This document shows positions 34,341-43,813 of a stretch of DNA of 62,490 nt, in pieces (within the stretch, counting starts at the first letter, position 1; the number at the start of each line of letters is the position of its first letter). This stretch comes from Endozoicomonas acroporae. Its GTDB lineage: Bacteria; Pseudomonadota; Gammaproteobacteria; Pseudomonadales; Endozoicomonadaceae. A model generated the notes under the pieces. It ran no database searches. It saw nothing but the letters and a program-made list of their open reading frames with translations, and was not told where the DNA came from. A program made the translations under genes and the position numbers. The stretch covers positions 1 through 62,490 of the forward strand of contig NZ_PJPV01000022.1 in assembly GCF_002864045.1 (NCBI RefSeq), written 5' to 3'.

Positions 34341-35738
34341 TTACTTCAAAATGTCAGTGTTGTATTCTAAGAAAATACCGAAACCAGTAAGGTCCAGGTT
34401 AGTATCCGCACCCACCATGAATCGATAGCTCAAACCTTCACCGCCATAGTTATGGAGCAGTTCCAGGTTGATTTCGGTGTAGTCTTTTTCAGGACTCAGC
34501 ATCTCTTGATCAAAGGACAACTTACTCAGGTCAGTATCAGTTGCCATGGCTGCAACCCCCTGGAAACGCCATTTCTGCAAACCGACGCTGTCCAGATCAT
34601 AACCACCCACGACAAAATAAGTACGCTGATTAGCCAGGTCGAAGCTGTTCACAACCGCCATATCACCCCAGACAGCGGTACCACCACCGGCCTTTCTGCC
34701 ATTCTGAGTCCCAAAACCTCGGAAGCTTTCCTCACCGATCTGGGTAACACCAAACAGAATATCGAAGTCGCCAGTATCCAGGCCAATACCAAATTCGGTG
34801 ACATCTGTCTTATGGTCAGAGTTCCGTGTGCCATCACCTTCTTCCATTCCGTACTTAACCAGGAACTTGATGATCTTGCTGCTATCGTAGGTATCAGAGC
34901 CGGTCAGGAAGCCTATTGGAATACCGGAATAGACTTCGATAATGCCGTTCTTTTGAAAATCAGGGGCTACTGAGTAGGAGGCGCTGCTGACGTAGTAATC
35001 GGTAACGGTATGGAAACCAACGTTATAAATTTTGTCGTATGAACCGAAGTCTTTATTGTCTTTCAAGTCATCTTTGAAATTAACCGTTTTGGTCGAATGG
35101 ATATCACTGTAACCCGTAAAGTAATTTGCCCAGGGCTGAATCATGCCCCAGTCCCATTGGTACTGGCCGGTCAGCGAGGCCCCTTCATAAACTTCGTGCA
35201 ATGCGCCGTAGGTGTAATCCGGGCGGTGCAGCAAATTATAAATCGTGGGCGTGAAACGACCTACAGACAACTTGCCGTAATTGTCCTGATCGCCAAGACG
35301 AACATGAACGTTGGCGTTGCCCAGCTTGCCAATCAGCTTGTCTTTTGTGTCATCTTCATAATAACGGCCGTAGTCCGAAGACATAGGTATTTTGATTGGT
35401 CCCATCGACATAAAACCATCAATATAACCTTTCTGACGAAGGTTGGGAGCCGCTCCCAGATAACCCAGTTGTACACCAAACACATCGAATAAATAACCGG
35501 ACTGCCAGTCCAGCCAAAGGGATGAACCAATTTCATCCATGTTGATTTTGGCAGTACCAGAAACGCCAGGCATCTTTTTGGAATTGAAATCATGGGTACC
35601 AGACAGGTTATAAATATTAACCTTGGCTTTCATATCTAATGTTGAGTCTTGTAGAAAGGCGTCAACACTGGCGTTAGCACAGGATGCCAGCGCTATAGAC
35701 GACATTAGTATTACATGACTCAAAGGTTTAAGTTTCAT
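34341..35738 (-). CDS. Outer-membrane porin for oligosaccharides (OprD/chitoporin-like)
   Basis: A signal peptide covers residues 1-23 (MKLKPLSHVILMSSIALASC, then ANA cleavage). The mature protein alternates polar and hydrophobic residues with many Tyr, Asp and Gly, as in an 18-strand OprD-type barrel. Examples are WLDWQSGYLFDVFGVQLGYL and LGDQDNYGKLSVGRFTPTI. At 465 aa it is of usual size. It is the first gene of the leftward galactoside operon and would let galactosides through the outer membrane. The exact subfamily is uncertain. Confidence 0.8.
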   Translation of the reverse strand: MKLKPLSHVILMSSIALASCANASVDAFLQDSTLDMKAKVNIYNLSGTHDFNSKKMPGVSGTAKINMDEIGSSLWLDWQSGYLFDVFGVQLGYLGAAPNLRQKGYIDGFMSMGPIKIPMSSDYGRYYEDDTKDKLIGKLGNANVHVRLGDQDNYGKLSVGRFTPTIYNLLHRPDYTYGALHEVYEGASLTGQYQWDWGMIQPWANYFTGYSDIHSTKTVNFKDDLKDNKDFGSYDKIYNVGFHTVTDYYVSSASYSVAPDFQKNGIIEVYSGIPIGFLTGSDTYDSSKIIKFLVKYGMEEGDGTRNSDHKTDVTEFGIGLDTGDFDILFGVTQIGEESFRGFGTQNGRKAGGGTAVWGDMAVVNSFDLANQRTYFVVGGYDLDSVGLQKWRFQGVAAMATDTDLSKLSFDQEMLSPEKDYTEINLELLHNYGGEGLSYRFMVGADTNLDLTGFGIFLEYNTDILK

Positions 35739-35792
35739 GATTCCCCCGGGTTCTGTGTTAAGCGCAACAACTTGGCTGTGTTCGAAAAAGAT

Positions 35793-35886
35793 AAAAAGTG
35801 AAATTTATTCATATTTTTATGTGAGGCATATTGCGCTCGAAGCAAAAAAGCGTCAACACAAAATATGAAGATGGTTCACTTTTTTT
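35793..35886 (-). promoter_or_regulatory. Galactoside operon promoter with two palindromic operator-like sites
   Basis: On the minus strand TTGACG (35851-35856) and AATATG (35827-35832, 18-bp spacer) form a sigma-70 promoter. Two copies of AAAAAGTGAA-N5-TTCATATTTT flank it in opposite orientations: 35859-35886 upstream of the -35 and 35793-35817 downstream of the -10. The palindromic core is GTGAA-N5-TTCA(T/C). The layout fits a repressor or activator pair, for example the TetR protein at 27301 or a cAMP-CRP-like factor. Confidence 0.65.
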
Positions 35887-35973
35887 GATTTTTGTCAGTT
35901 TATGAGGGGAAATGATTAAAAAAGAGACGAAGCAGACTCACTCGGTAACTTCAATACAGAGTGAGTTTGAGGA

Positions 35974-36900
35974 TTATCGAGGCAGGGTTTTGGTGATCCA
36001 GTTGAGAATGTTCTGGTAAAACTCATCACGATTGGTTTCATTAAACAGCTCATGGCGGGCATTTTTGTACAGATTGATATCCACCTGTTTAAGCCCGGCG
36101 GATGTGAAAAACCGATACAGTGATTGTACGCCTTTCCCCATCCGTCCAACGGGATCTTTATCCCCAGCGACCAGATAAACCGGTAATTCAGACGACATTT
36201 GTCTGGCCGTGGACATAGAATTAATACTTATTAATCCCCCCATAAAGTCATACCAGAACTGGGTGGTGCATAAAAAACCACAGAGCGGATCGGCGATGTA
36301 TTTACCCACCTGTTCCCGGTCCCGGGATAACCAGTCAAAATCCGTCTCAGCGTTTTTGACCGTTTTATTGAACTGACTGAAACTGAGCCAGCCTAACAGC
36401 CTGGAAGGGTGTCGTTTACCTTGAACAGCCATCTGAATTCTGGCAACCAGTCTGGCCAGATGGAACAGAGCCGGATTTTGATGGTTGGAACCACAAAGAA
36501 TCAGCCCCTCTAAGCGGTTTCCATAGTTTGCCGCATATTGCCTGGCAACAAATGACCCCATGCTATGCCCCATCAGAATAACCTTAAGACCCGTGTTCTG
36601 TGCAGCATAAGCGACCACCTTATCCAGATCTTCAATCACCTTTTGCCAGCCCTGATGGTCATCATAATGGCCCTGCAATTGGGCATTTTTTCCATGACCT
36701 CTGTGGTTAGCACCGAATACGGCTATTGCGTGTTCATTGCAGAATCGGGCAAAGGGCGCATACCGGTCAACGTGCTCTCCCATGCCGTGGCTGAGTACAA
36801 CGGCATGCCTGGCCGGGCCTTCCGGTAACCAGCAGCGAACCTGAATTTCTCTGCCATCGGGTGTGAGCAGTGCATGGCGGGTTGGTGCTTGTGTTTCCAT
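35974..36900 (-). CDS. Alpha/beta hydrolase, monoacylglycerol-lipase-like
   Basis: The 308-aa protein is in the Hydrolase_4/lysophospholipase group, which hydrolyse monoacylglycerols or lysophospholipids. The nucleophile elbow is GHSMGS with S113. The triad is completed by D249 (AGDKDPVG) and H283 (ARHELFNE). 'LSHGMGEHVDRYAPFARF' (37-54) is the family's oxyanion-loop block. No signal peptide is seen. It is divergent from the gene at 37064 and convergent with nothing nearby. Substrate is not known. Confidence 0.87.
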   Translation of the reverse strand: METQAPTRHALLTPDGREIQVRCWLPEGPARHAVVLSHGMGEHVDRYAPFARFCNEHAIAVFGANHRGHGKNAQLQGHYDDHQGWQKVIEDLDKVVAYAAQNTGLKVILMGHSMGSFVARQYAANYGNRLEGLILCGSNHQNPALFHLARLVARIQMAVQGKRHPSRLLGWLSFSQFNKTVKNAETDFDWLSRDREQVGKYIADPLCGFLCTTQFWYDFMGGLISINSMSTARQMSSELPVYLVAGDKDPVGRMGKGVQSLYRFFTSAGLKQVDINLYKNARHELFNETNRDEFYQNILNWITKTLPR

Positions 36901-37063
36901 GGCGTTATTTCCCTCCCATCAAACAATTCCATGATTCGGATCAATATATGAAATCAATTCACCTTTTGACAGGGCAGCATAAGAAAAATCATAATAAATG
37001 TGAAACCTATTCATATATTTTGCTGTTTTTTATTTTTTGCACTGACCTGCACAAGGTACTGTT

Positions 37064-38515
37064 ATGGATCTTACGTCATCAATTTTTGGCAACAGGCAAC
37101 CCACTGCCGTTGTTAAAAAAGCCACTAAAGCCAAAGCAAGTTATCTGAAAAAGTTTGGCGACGACCGTCATATATCCTACCCGCTGAGCAGCACCTTCAA
37201 CCCGGTCATCGGCCCGGCACTGGGCGTACAGAATATCAACCTGAATAACACCGGTGAGCCCATTGATACCAAAAAGGGAATGATCATTGGCAATATTCGA
37301 ATGGGTTATGGCCATTACCGAATATCAATGGCTATCGCCTCTGCAGCCAGACATCTTGGCTATACCCCATACTGGCTGGACCTGAATGCCTATCAGGAAA
37401 CCACAGGCGGACAGGTGATCAGTCACCTTAACAAACTTTACTCACTTGGATCCCGTCTTTCCCAGAAATATTCACTGTTTAACTCGTTATACTGGGAAAA
37501 GCTTAACAGTGAAGGCTTCAAAAAACTCAGCTTCAACGCCAAAGATCAGAAAGTCAGTGAGCTAATGGCTACTGTTCTGGGCAATCTGCCTGACGATATG
37601 CCATTCGTGGGGACTCATACCTGGCCAGCTCAGGCTGCCATTCATGCCGGAATGAGCAATGTGATTAATGTGGTCCCGGATAACTGGCCCATGGCGCTGC
37701 ATCTGTCAGAAGGTGCCCGGCATGTGGTACAAACACCCTCCAGTTACTTTGGCTACCGAATGTTAAAAGGCATGGATGGTGACAAGGTGCTAAAGCCAAT
37801 GCCAGCGGACAGCATTTTTCATACCGGGCATTTTATTGACCATGAACTGCTGGTTGATCTGAAAGGCGATTGCCAGAAGCGGAAGGAGCGCCTGAATAAT
37901 GGGAAACCGGTCAGAATTCTTCTGACCATTGGCGGTGCCGGCGCACAGTTTGAAATCTATCGATCCATTATCAGGCACCTCCTGCCACAGATTATCAACC
38001 GTAAGGTCAGCCTGCTGATCAATGTTGGTGATTATAAGAACGTCTGGGAACAGCTGGTCGCCGATATCCCTGCGCTGCACAAGGCGCATTTGTTTGATAA
38101 TGACTGGGAGGGTGTTCAGGCTTTCGCCAATCCGGACTCCGATCAGTCAATCGAAGGGATTCACGCATTCTATAGCAGTGATATTTTCTCCGCCGTTTAT
38201 ACCACCAACCTGCTGATGCGAATCACCGACTTTATGATAACCAAGCCCAGTGAGCTTGCTTTTTATCCGGTGCCAAAGCTGTTCATTCAAAGAGTCGGCG
38301 GGCATGAAGCCTATGGTGCTTTAAGATCTGCTGAAATCGGTGATGGCACCGTAGAGTTTGAACAAACCGATGCCGCCATTCAGATGATGCAATTAATGAT
38401 AGACGACAAGAGTATTATCAAAACCATGTGTGACAATATTCTGAAAGCGCAGTCTGTGGGTGTTTATGATGGTGCTTACAAAACCGTTGAAATGGCTGCA
38501 GCTGGGAAAGGTTGA
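37064..38515 (+). CDS. Unknown GT-B-like protein
   Basis: This 483-aa soluble protein is not one I can name. The segment GMIIGNIRMGYGHYRISMAI (72-91) is like the glycine-rich 'G.GH..A' loop of MGDG-synthase/MurG-type GT-B glycosyltransferases. 'PVRILLTIGGAGAQFEIYRS' (about 284-303) looks like the start of the second Rossmann-like domain. A third block is 'PSELAFYPVPKLFIQRVGGH' (about 393-412), with a Pro-Ser-Glu motif as in UDP-sugar-binding loops. A processive or lipid glycosyltransferase role is possible. The start follows an AAGG site. Confidence 0.6.
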   Translation: MDLTSSIFGNRQPTAVVKKATKAKASYLKKFGDDRHISYPLSSTFNPVIGPALGVQNINLNNTGEPIDTKKGMIIGNIRMGYGHYRISMAIASAARHLGYTPYWLDLNAYQETTGGQVISHLNKLYSLGSRLSQKYSLFNSLYWEKLNSEGFKKLSFNAKDQKVSELMATVLGNLPDDMPFVGTHTWPAQAAIHAGMSNVINVVPDNWPMALHLSEGARHVVQTPSSYFGYRMLKGMDGDKVLKPMPADSIFHTGHFIDHELLVDLKGDCQKRKERLNNGKPVRILLTIGGAGAQFEIYRSIIRHLLPQIINRKVSLLINVGDYKNVWEQLVADIPALHKAHLFDNDWEGVQAFANPDSDQSIEGIHAFYSSDIFSAVYTTNLLMRITDFMITKPSELAFYPVPKLFIQRVGGHEAYGALRSAEIGDGTVEFEQTDAAIQMMQLMIDDKSIIKTMCDNILKAQSVGVYDGAYKTVEMAAAGKG

Positions 38516-38531
38516 GAATTGTACTGACTGA

Positions 38532-38705
38532 GGAATTGTCCCGGAATAAGGAACTGTCCTGAAATAACTTCCACATTTCCAATGTTGCCCGGTAAAGAAA
38601 AAATCTTGCCACGGAGACACGGAGGCACGGAGAAAAGAAAAAATCTTTTCCTCTGTGACTCAGTGTCTCCGTGGCAAAAAGAGGAAGTTATTCCGGGACA
38701 ATTCC
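38532..38705. repeat. MITE-like palindromic element, family 2, copy E
   Basis: The copy has inverted ends GGAATTGTCCCGGAATAA and GAGGAAGTTATTCCGGGACA, plus a second, nested left end GGAACTGTCCTGAAATAACT at 38550. The central TTGCCACGGAGACACGGAGG hairpin is intact. It lies between the GT-B-like gene and rlmA. The nested left end suggests insertion of one copy beside another, or repair between copies. Confidence 0.87.
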
Positions 38706-38736
38706 TAAGTTCCGCATTTGACTGGGACTTGTTAAG

Positions 38737-38826
38737 CTCGCTGGCTGCTGGCCGTTAAAGCACAGGCGGCCTGCCTTTTTCGGTCAACGGGTGGCGGGAA
38801 GCGGGCAGCGCTTACTGTAAATTTCA
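38737..38826. repeat. Dispersed repeat (family 4), longest copy
   Basis: The words GCTGGCTGCTGGCCG, AAAGCACAGGCGGCCTGCCT, TTTTCGGTCAACGGG and TGGCGGGAAGCGGGCAGCGC occur in order. The left part matches 28004-28080 and the right part 15484-15525. Together with copy E it fills the 38516-38915 gap before rlmA. No gene is visible in that gap. Confidence 0.55.
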
Positions 38827-38915
38827 TAATCAGGCTGCACTGCCAGCAGGGAACTGGCAGCCGTTGCATATCTGCCAGAGACCATTAAACTCTCTGGCTT
38901 TTAGCCATACTGCCC

Positions 38916-39752
38916 ATGCCCATCTTACTTCGTTGCCCAGTCTGTTATGAAGCGCTCTGGTCAGAACCCAAAAGCGCTGTGTGCCAAAATAACCATCGGT
39001 TTGACCGGGCACGCCAGGGCTATCTGAACCTGCTGCCCAGCAATAAGAAACGCAGTAAAAACCCCGGCGATGATCAGATGATGGTCGAAGCACGGACACG
39101 GTTTCTGAATCACGGTTACTATCAACCCGTCGTTGATGCCTTGATTGATAAACTCAAGTCGTTCGGTAATGAAACACCGCAACGTATTCTTGATGCCGGT
39201 TGCGGTGAGGGCTACTACACATCAGGTATCAAAGAGCAGCTTGAAGACAGCGCAGTTTGTGGATTTGATATTGCCAAACCCGCCATTCTGGCCGCCAGCA
39301 AACGAAACAAAGCAATAGAATGGCTGGTTGCCAGTGTCAGTGAACTGCCACTGATGGACGAACAGTTTGATGCTGTGATCAGCATATTCTCCCGCAGTGA
39401 CTGGCCTGAGTTTTCCAGAGTTCTGAAACCTGGCGGGCATATTGTTCTATTGACCCCCGGCCAGAACCACCTGATGGCTCTTCGCCGTGCCATTTATGAT
39501 GAGGTACGTCCTTATCCGGAAGATAAACGCCTGCAGGATCTGCCGGAAGATCTTGCCCTGCTGGAAAGCCAGACCATCCATCACCTGATGATGCTGGAAA
39601 ACACTCAGGCCATTATGGACCTGCTGGCCATGACCCCTCACTACTGGCATGTCAATGCCCGGCAAAAACAGCAACTTGAACAACTGGGTCAGCTGGAATG
39701 TGAACTGGAAATGCGTCTGTCAGTGGTACAAAAACGTTATCCACTGACATAG
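38916..39752 (+). CDS. rlmA: 23S rRNA (guanine-N1-)-methyltransferase RlmA
   Basis: RlmA methylates G745 (or G748 in the RlmAII group) of 23S rRNA in helix 35. The 278-aa protein has the N-terminal zinc site (C7, C10, C23, H27: CPVC...CQNNH), then 'RFDRARQGYLNLLPSNKKRS' and 'KNPGDDQMMVEARTRFLNHG'. The SAM-binding motif is ILDAGCGEGYYTS. Conserved 'ISIFSRSDWPEFSRVLKPGG' follows. Gammaproteobacterial origin favours G745. RluA at 19649 modifies the next base, U746, in the same loop. Confidence 0.92.
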   Translation: MPILLRCPVCYEALWSEPKSAVCQNNHRFDRARQGYLNLLPSNKKRSKNPGDDQMMVEARTRFLNHGYYQPVVDALIDKLKSFGNETPQRILDAGCGEGYYTSGIKEQLEDSAVCGFDIAKPAILAASKRNKAIEWLVASVSELPLMDEQFDAVISIFSRSDWPEFSRVLKPGGHIVLLTPGQNHLMALRRAIYDEVRPYPEDKRLQDLPEDLALLESQTIHHLMMLENTQAIMDLLAMTPHYWHVNARQKQQLEQLGQLECELEMRLSVVQKRYPLT

Positions 39753-39939
39753 GTAAAAATACTGTCTTACATCAATTTTACCAAACGTGACTGGTGGTAT
39801 AACTGAGCCATGGCCATAGCCCGGGGGGGTCACCATGTTTCAGTTAGCTCAGATTATCACCGGCAAAAGTGAAAAAGACCTATTCACAGTTCTGGCCCTC
39901 AAAGCCGATATTATCCTGTTCTTTGCCGTGAAAGAAAAA

Positions 39940-40010
39940 TTGCCACGGAAACACAGAGGCACGGAGACAAGATAAAGTTTTACCTCTGTGTCTCCGTGCC
40001 TCCGTGGCAA
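39940..40010. repeat. Hairpin core of family 2 (copy F) in a gene-poor gap
   Basis: Only the hairpin is present: TTGCCACGGAAACACAGAGG with complement CCTCCGTGCCTCCGTGGCAA; both ends are missing. The surrounding gap 39753-40273 also holds an ATG frame at 39835 (MFQLAQIITGKSEKDLFTVL) that runs into the hairpin and may be a cut gene start. There is also a perfect 8-bp inverted repeat, CCGGTTCC-N9-GGAACCGG, near 40138-40162, and a TATAAT hexamer at 40084-40089 that may belong to the promoter of the next gene. Confidence 0.7.
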
Positions 40011-40273
40011 ATCTTTCATACCAGAGGGTGACGAACAATCGTCATGAGTATTTGTGGCTGGTAATGTTGTCGCGACAGTCGGTTATAATGCCGTCGTCTA
40101 TGCCAGGCGGCTGGAGCAGTCTCATTGATTCTATCGCCGGTTCCCGTCAATCAGGAACCGGTTTATGTCCGCTTCTGGCAACATGGTGATTGCCATGCCC
40201 AATATATTGCCCGATTGAAGAAACCAATCATCAACTTCTAACCAATATCGAAGACAACTGAACCAGAAGTAAT

Positions 40274-40768
40274 ATGGAAAAAGAAACAGTAACCACCTGG
40301 TTTCTGGAAATGACCTCGCAGGATGAATTGCTCCATAAACCCGTCACCCATCCAGATTTTGTCATTCAGGAGTGTCAGGTAAAGCAGTTTCAATTCAACC
40401 GATTTCTCTACAGCTACGTTGGCCAGCCGTGGGAATGGACTGACAAGCTGGTCTGGTCTGATGAACAATGGCATGACTACGCTGAAAACGACAATCTTCG
40501 CCTATGGGTCGGCTACTTTAAAGGCAGCCCGGCCGGCTACTTTGAACTGCAAAAAGTGGCCGGTGACATCCAGATTGCCTACTTTGGCCTGGCGCAGCCC
40601 TTCATTGGCAAAGGCCTGGGTGGTGCCCTGTTAAGTACCGCCATTCAGGAAGCCTGGAACTGGGGGGCTCAGCGGGTCTGGGTGCATACCTGTTCACTGG
40701 ATCACCCCTTTGCCCTGAACAACTATCAGGCCAGGGGGCTAAAAGTTTATAAAGAGGAGATTAAATAA
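40274..40768 (+). CDS. GNAT-family N-acetyltransferase
   Basis: The 164-aa protein has the GNAT acetyl-CoA-binding pattern: a beta-4 strand (GDIQIAYFGLAQPF) followed by the loop IGKGLGGALLSTAIQEAW (motif A, Q/R-x-x-G-x-G/A), and then 'VWVHTCSLDHPFALNNYQAR' near the end. 'RLWVGYFKGSPAGYFEL' is the preceding strand pair. The substrate is unknown. The start has an AGAAG site. The last 8 bases overlap the 3' end of the convergent transporter gene. Confidence 0.87.
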   Translation: MEKETVTTWFLEMTSQDELLHKPVTHPDFVIQECQVKQFQFNRFLYSYVGQPWEWTDKLVWSDEQWHDYAENDNLRLWVGYFKGSPAGYFELQKVAGDIQIAYFGLAQPFIGKGLGGALLSTAIQEAWNWGAQRVWVHTCSLDHPFALNNYQARGLKVYKEEIK

Positions 40769-42260
40769 CAAATTTCACCAGCCAGTGGCTCAACAACGTG
40801 ATAATTACAATACCCGCAAGGTTCAACACCATACCACTGCGCACCATGTGTCGAATAGGCAACATGCCTGACCCATAGACTATGGCATTGGGCGGTGTCG
40901 CCACAGGCAACATAAAGGCACAACTGGCAGCAATAGCGGCAGGGATGGCAAGAATAGCCGGGTCCATTCCCTGTGACATGGCCAGGGCTCCCAATGGAGG
41001 AAGAAAGGCGGCAGTGGTTGCTGTATTACTGGTGACTTCGGTCAGAAAAATAATAATGGTGACAACCAAAGCGATGGCCATCAAAGGAGGCATATCCCCC
41101 AGGATGTTTAATGATCCGGCAATCCACTCTGCCAGCCCTGTTGTTCGAATCATTGATGCCAGGCTCAGGCCACCACCAAACAATAACAACACGTCCCAGG
41201 GAAGACGGTGCATCTCCTTCCAGCTCATCAGAAACTCAGGCTTGTTCCAGCGAACGGGCAAGATAAACAATAGAACGGTGGCCACCAGGGCAATCATGGT
41301 ATCGGAAAGTGCCAGTGCTGGCATCATTGCCCCCAGCCAGGGCCGCAGGACCCAGGCAAAAGCCGTTAGAAGAAAGATCGCGGTGACTGCTTTTTCTGCA
41401 CCGCTCATTGCACCGTTCTTTTTTTGCTGCGCCTTAATGGACTCTCTTACCCCATGGTTTTCTTCCCCGCCCAGACAGTAGCCAAAATACCCCAGCCAGA
41501 TGCCAGTAATAGCCAGCAGAATGATCGATGCAGGCAGGCCAATGATCAGCCAGTGAACAAAACCAATCTGTATACCGTACTGCTCCTGAAGAAAAGCAAC
41601 CAGTAATGCATTAGGCGGCGAACCGATCAGGGTGCCAAAACCACCGATTGAAGCCCCATAAGCAATGGCCAGCAACAAAGCAACAGGAAAGCCATGACTC
41701 ATCTTCCCCTGGTGACGAATCATGGCGATAACCGATAAACCGATGGGCATCATCATAATCGTGGTTGCCGTATTGGAAACCCACATACTGATCAGGGCTG
41801 TGGCAACGATAAAACCAAGCACCAGTCGCTTCTCCCCTGTGCCCGTAATCAACATGATTCTCAGGGCTATACGGCTGTGCAGGTTCCAGCGCTCCATGGC
41901 AAGGCCAAGCACAAAACCGCCCATAAACAGGAATATTACCGGATGTGCATAGGGAACAGCCGCTTTATCAATGGTGGCCAGACCAAGCATTGGCGACAAC
42001 ACCAGAGGGAGCAATGCGGTAATCGCCGTCGGAAGAATTTCGACCGACCAGAACACTGCCATCATCATGGCAAGGCCAGCACAGCGCCAGGCCATCTCAT
42101 TCATTCCGGCCGGAGGGTCAACCAGTAATGTGAATAGCTGCAATGCAATGCCAATCAGAAGTCCTGTGAGCCAGAAGAGCGGCTTCCCTTCCTGAGTACT
42201 TTCCTGCTGTGCAGACTCTGGAAGCAATTCCGGAGAACCTGATTTCATGATTCGCTCCAT
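40761..42260 (-). CDS. DASS-family anion:sodium symporter (SLC13-like)
   Basis: This 499-aa inner-membrane protein takes up dicarboxylates, sulfate or similar anions with Na+. Two SNT motifs that form the Na+ and carboxylate sites are present: WVSNTATTIMMMPIG (about 169-183) and EVTSNTATTAAFLPPLGALA (about 403-422). Some 11-13 hydrophobic helices are spread along the chain. 'YGASIGGFGTLIGSPPNALL' is the family's conserved loop, and 'MLPVATPPNAIVYGSG' is near the C-terminus. The substrate cannot be told from sequence. Confidence 0.9.
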   Translation of the reverse strand: MERIMKSGSPELLPESAQQESTQEGKPLFWLTGLLIGIALQLFTLLVDPPAGMNEMAWRCAGLAMMMAVFWSVEILPTAITALLPLVLSPMLGLATIDKAAVPYAHPVIFLFMGGFVLGLAMERWNLHSRIALRIMLITGTGEKRLVLGFIVATALISMWVSNTATTIMMMPIGLSVIAMIRHQGKMSHGFPVALLLAIAYGASIGGFGTLIGSPPNALLVAFLQEQYGIQIGFVHWLIIGLPASIILLAITGIWLGYFGYCLGGEENHGVRESIKAQQKKNGAMSGAEKAVTAIFLLTAFAWVLRPWLGAMMPALALSDTMIALVATVLLFILPVRWNKPEFLMSWKEMHRLPWDVLLLFGGGLSLASMIRTTGLAEWIAGSLNILGDMPPLMAIALVVTIIIFLTEVTSNTATTAAFLPPLGALAMSQGMDPAILAIPAAIAASCAFMLPVATPPNAIVYGSGMLPIRHMVRSGMVLNLAGIVIITLLSHWLVKFVI

Positions 42261-42390
42261 TGCATTTGATAAAATTTATAGCCAATTCAACCGTCAATCA
42301 GTTGATAGGTAATGATTCACCGTCATTAAGGGTAGACTCTGTTATAATCATTTACCTATTCTGTACCATGGCACACGCCAAGAGCCTGAT

Positions 42391-43791
42391 TTGACTGCAC
42401 CTATTCTTACCACCACAGCGTCTACCCGCTTTACCAATCTCTCCCTGCCCGATGCCCTGCTGCAAAACCTCGACACTCTGGGATACCGGGAAATGACCCC
42501 CATTCAGCAGAACAGCCTGCCAGAAATTCTGGAAGGCCACGATGTCATTGCCAAAGCCAAAACCGGCAGTGGCAAAACGGCGGCCTTTGCCATTGGCCTG
42601 ATTGTCAAATTGAAACAGCGGGATTTTGGCTGCCAGGCTCTGGTTCTCTGCCCGACCCGGGAACTGGCAACCCAGGTTACCCAGGAAATCCGGCGTCTGG
42701 CGCGATATCAGCAAAATATCAAGGTCGTTACCCTTTGTGGTGGCCAGCCTATTGGTCCACAGATCGGTTCACTGGAGCATGGTGCCCATGTGGTTGTCGG
42801 AACTCCCGGGAGAATCCAGGATCACTTGCGGAAAAAGACCTTATTGATCGATCGGGTCAATACGCTGGTGCTTGATGAAGCCGATCGCATGCTGGATATG
42901 GGTTTTATTGATGCCATTGAAAACATCATCGACCATTTACCAGAACAGCGACAGACTCTCCTCTTTTCGGCCACTTACCCAAGCGGTATCCGGGCATTAA
43001 GCGAACGTTTCCAGCATCAGCCGGTTACCGTTACCGTTGAGAGCACCCATAACCATGAGCATATTGAGCAGCGCTTCTATCATGCTGAAAACGCGGACAA
43101 ACCCGCCATGCTGATCAAGCTGTTGCAACACTACCAGCCTGAGTCCAGCGTGATTTTCTGCAACACCCGGCAAATCTGCAAAGAGGTCGGCACTGAACTC
43201 TACGAAGCGGGCTACAAACCGGTAGTGCTGCATGGCGATATGGATCAGAAAGAGCGTGACCAGATGCTGGTACGATTCGCCAATCAGAGCGCCAACCTGT
43301 TGATTGCCACCGATGTCGCAGCCCGGGGATTGGATATAGAAAACCTTGCCGCAGTGATCAATTACGATCTGAGCCGGGACCCGGAAGTACACGTTCACCG
43401 GGTTGGCCGCACCGGGCGGGCGGGTAAAAAAGGTCTGGCACTGAGCCTGCATACCCGGCAGGAGCAGTACAAGCTGGATAATATCAGCGATGACCTCAAG
43501 GCTCCCCTGGTCTTTGGTGACCCGAAAACACTCACCGGAAACCAACAGCCAGCACCGGCCCCCATGGTTACCCTGGCCATTGATGGTGGCCGAAAGCATA
43601 AAGTCCGCCCTGGCGACATCCTCGGAGCGCTGACCGGCGATGCCGGGATTCCCGCAGACCAGGTCGGCAAGATCAATATTTTTGACTTTACCGCCTATGT
43701 TGCAGTCAAACGGGAAAATGCCCGATCTGCACTGAAAAAGCTGGAAGCAGGAAGGATTAAGGGCAGAAAATTCAAGGTTCGGCGTTTGTAG
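42391..43791 (+). CDS. dbpA: ATP-dependent RNA helicase DbpA
   Basis: DbpA is a DEAD-box helicase activated by hairpin 92 of 23S rRNA in 50S assembly. The Q motif (GYREMTPIQQNSLP), AKTGSGKT, PTRELA, TPGR, LDEADRML, SATYPSG and HRVGRTGRAGKKG motifs are all present. The C-terminal RNA-binding domain (residues about 390-466: GRKHKVRPGDILGALTGDAG, 'IPADQVGKINIFDFTAYVAV') is the DbpA RRM. No ATG is in frame upstream; the TTG at 42391 behind AAGAG gives an N-terminus like that of E. coli DbpA. At 466 aa it is full length. Confidence 0.93.
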   Translation: MTAPILTTTASTRFTNLSLPDALLQNLDTLGYREMTPIQQNSLPEILEGHDVIAKAKTGSGKTAAFAIGLIVKLKQRDFGCQALVLCPTRELATQVTQEIRRLARYQQNIKVVTLCGGQPIGPQIGSLEHGAHVVVGTPGRIQDHLRKKTLLIDRVNTLVLDEADRMLDMGFIDAIENIIDHLPEQRQTLLFSATYPSGIRALSERFQHQPVTVTVESTHNHEHIEQRFYHAENADKPAMLIKLLQHYQPESSVIFCNTRQICKEVGTELYEAGYKPVVLHGDMDQKERDQMLVRFANQSANLLIATDVAARGLDIENLAAVINYDLSRDPEVHVHRVGRTGRAGKKGLALSLHTRQEQYKLDNISDDLKAPLVFGDPKTLTGNQQPAPAPMVTLAIDGGRKHKVRPGDILGALTGDAGIPADQVGKINIFDFTAYVAVKRENARSALKKLEAGRIKGRKFKVRRL

Positions 43792-43813
43792 TCCTCATTA
43801 GCCAATCGTCTCC

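Noticed and set aside
40882..41481. 199-codon plus-strand frame antisense to the DASS transporter
   Set aside because: It is a shadow of the transporter gene, which has clear SNT motifs on the other strand.
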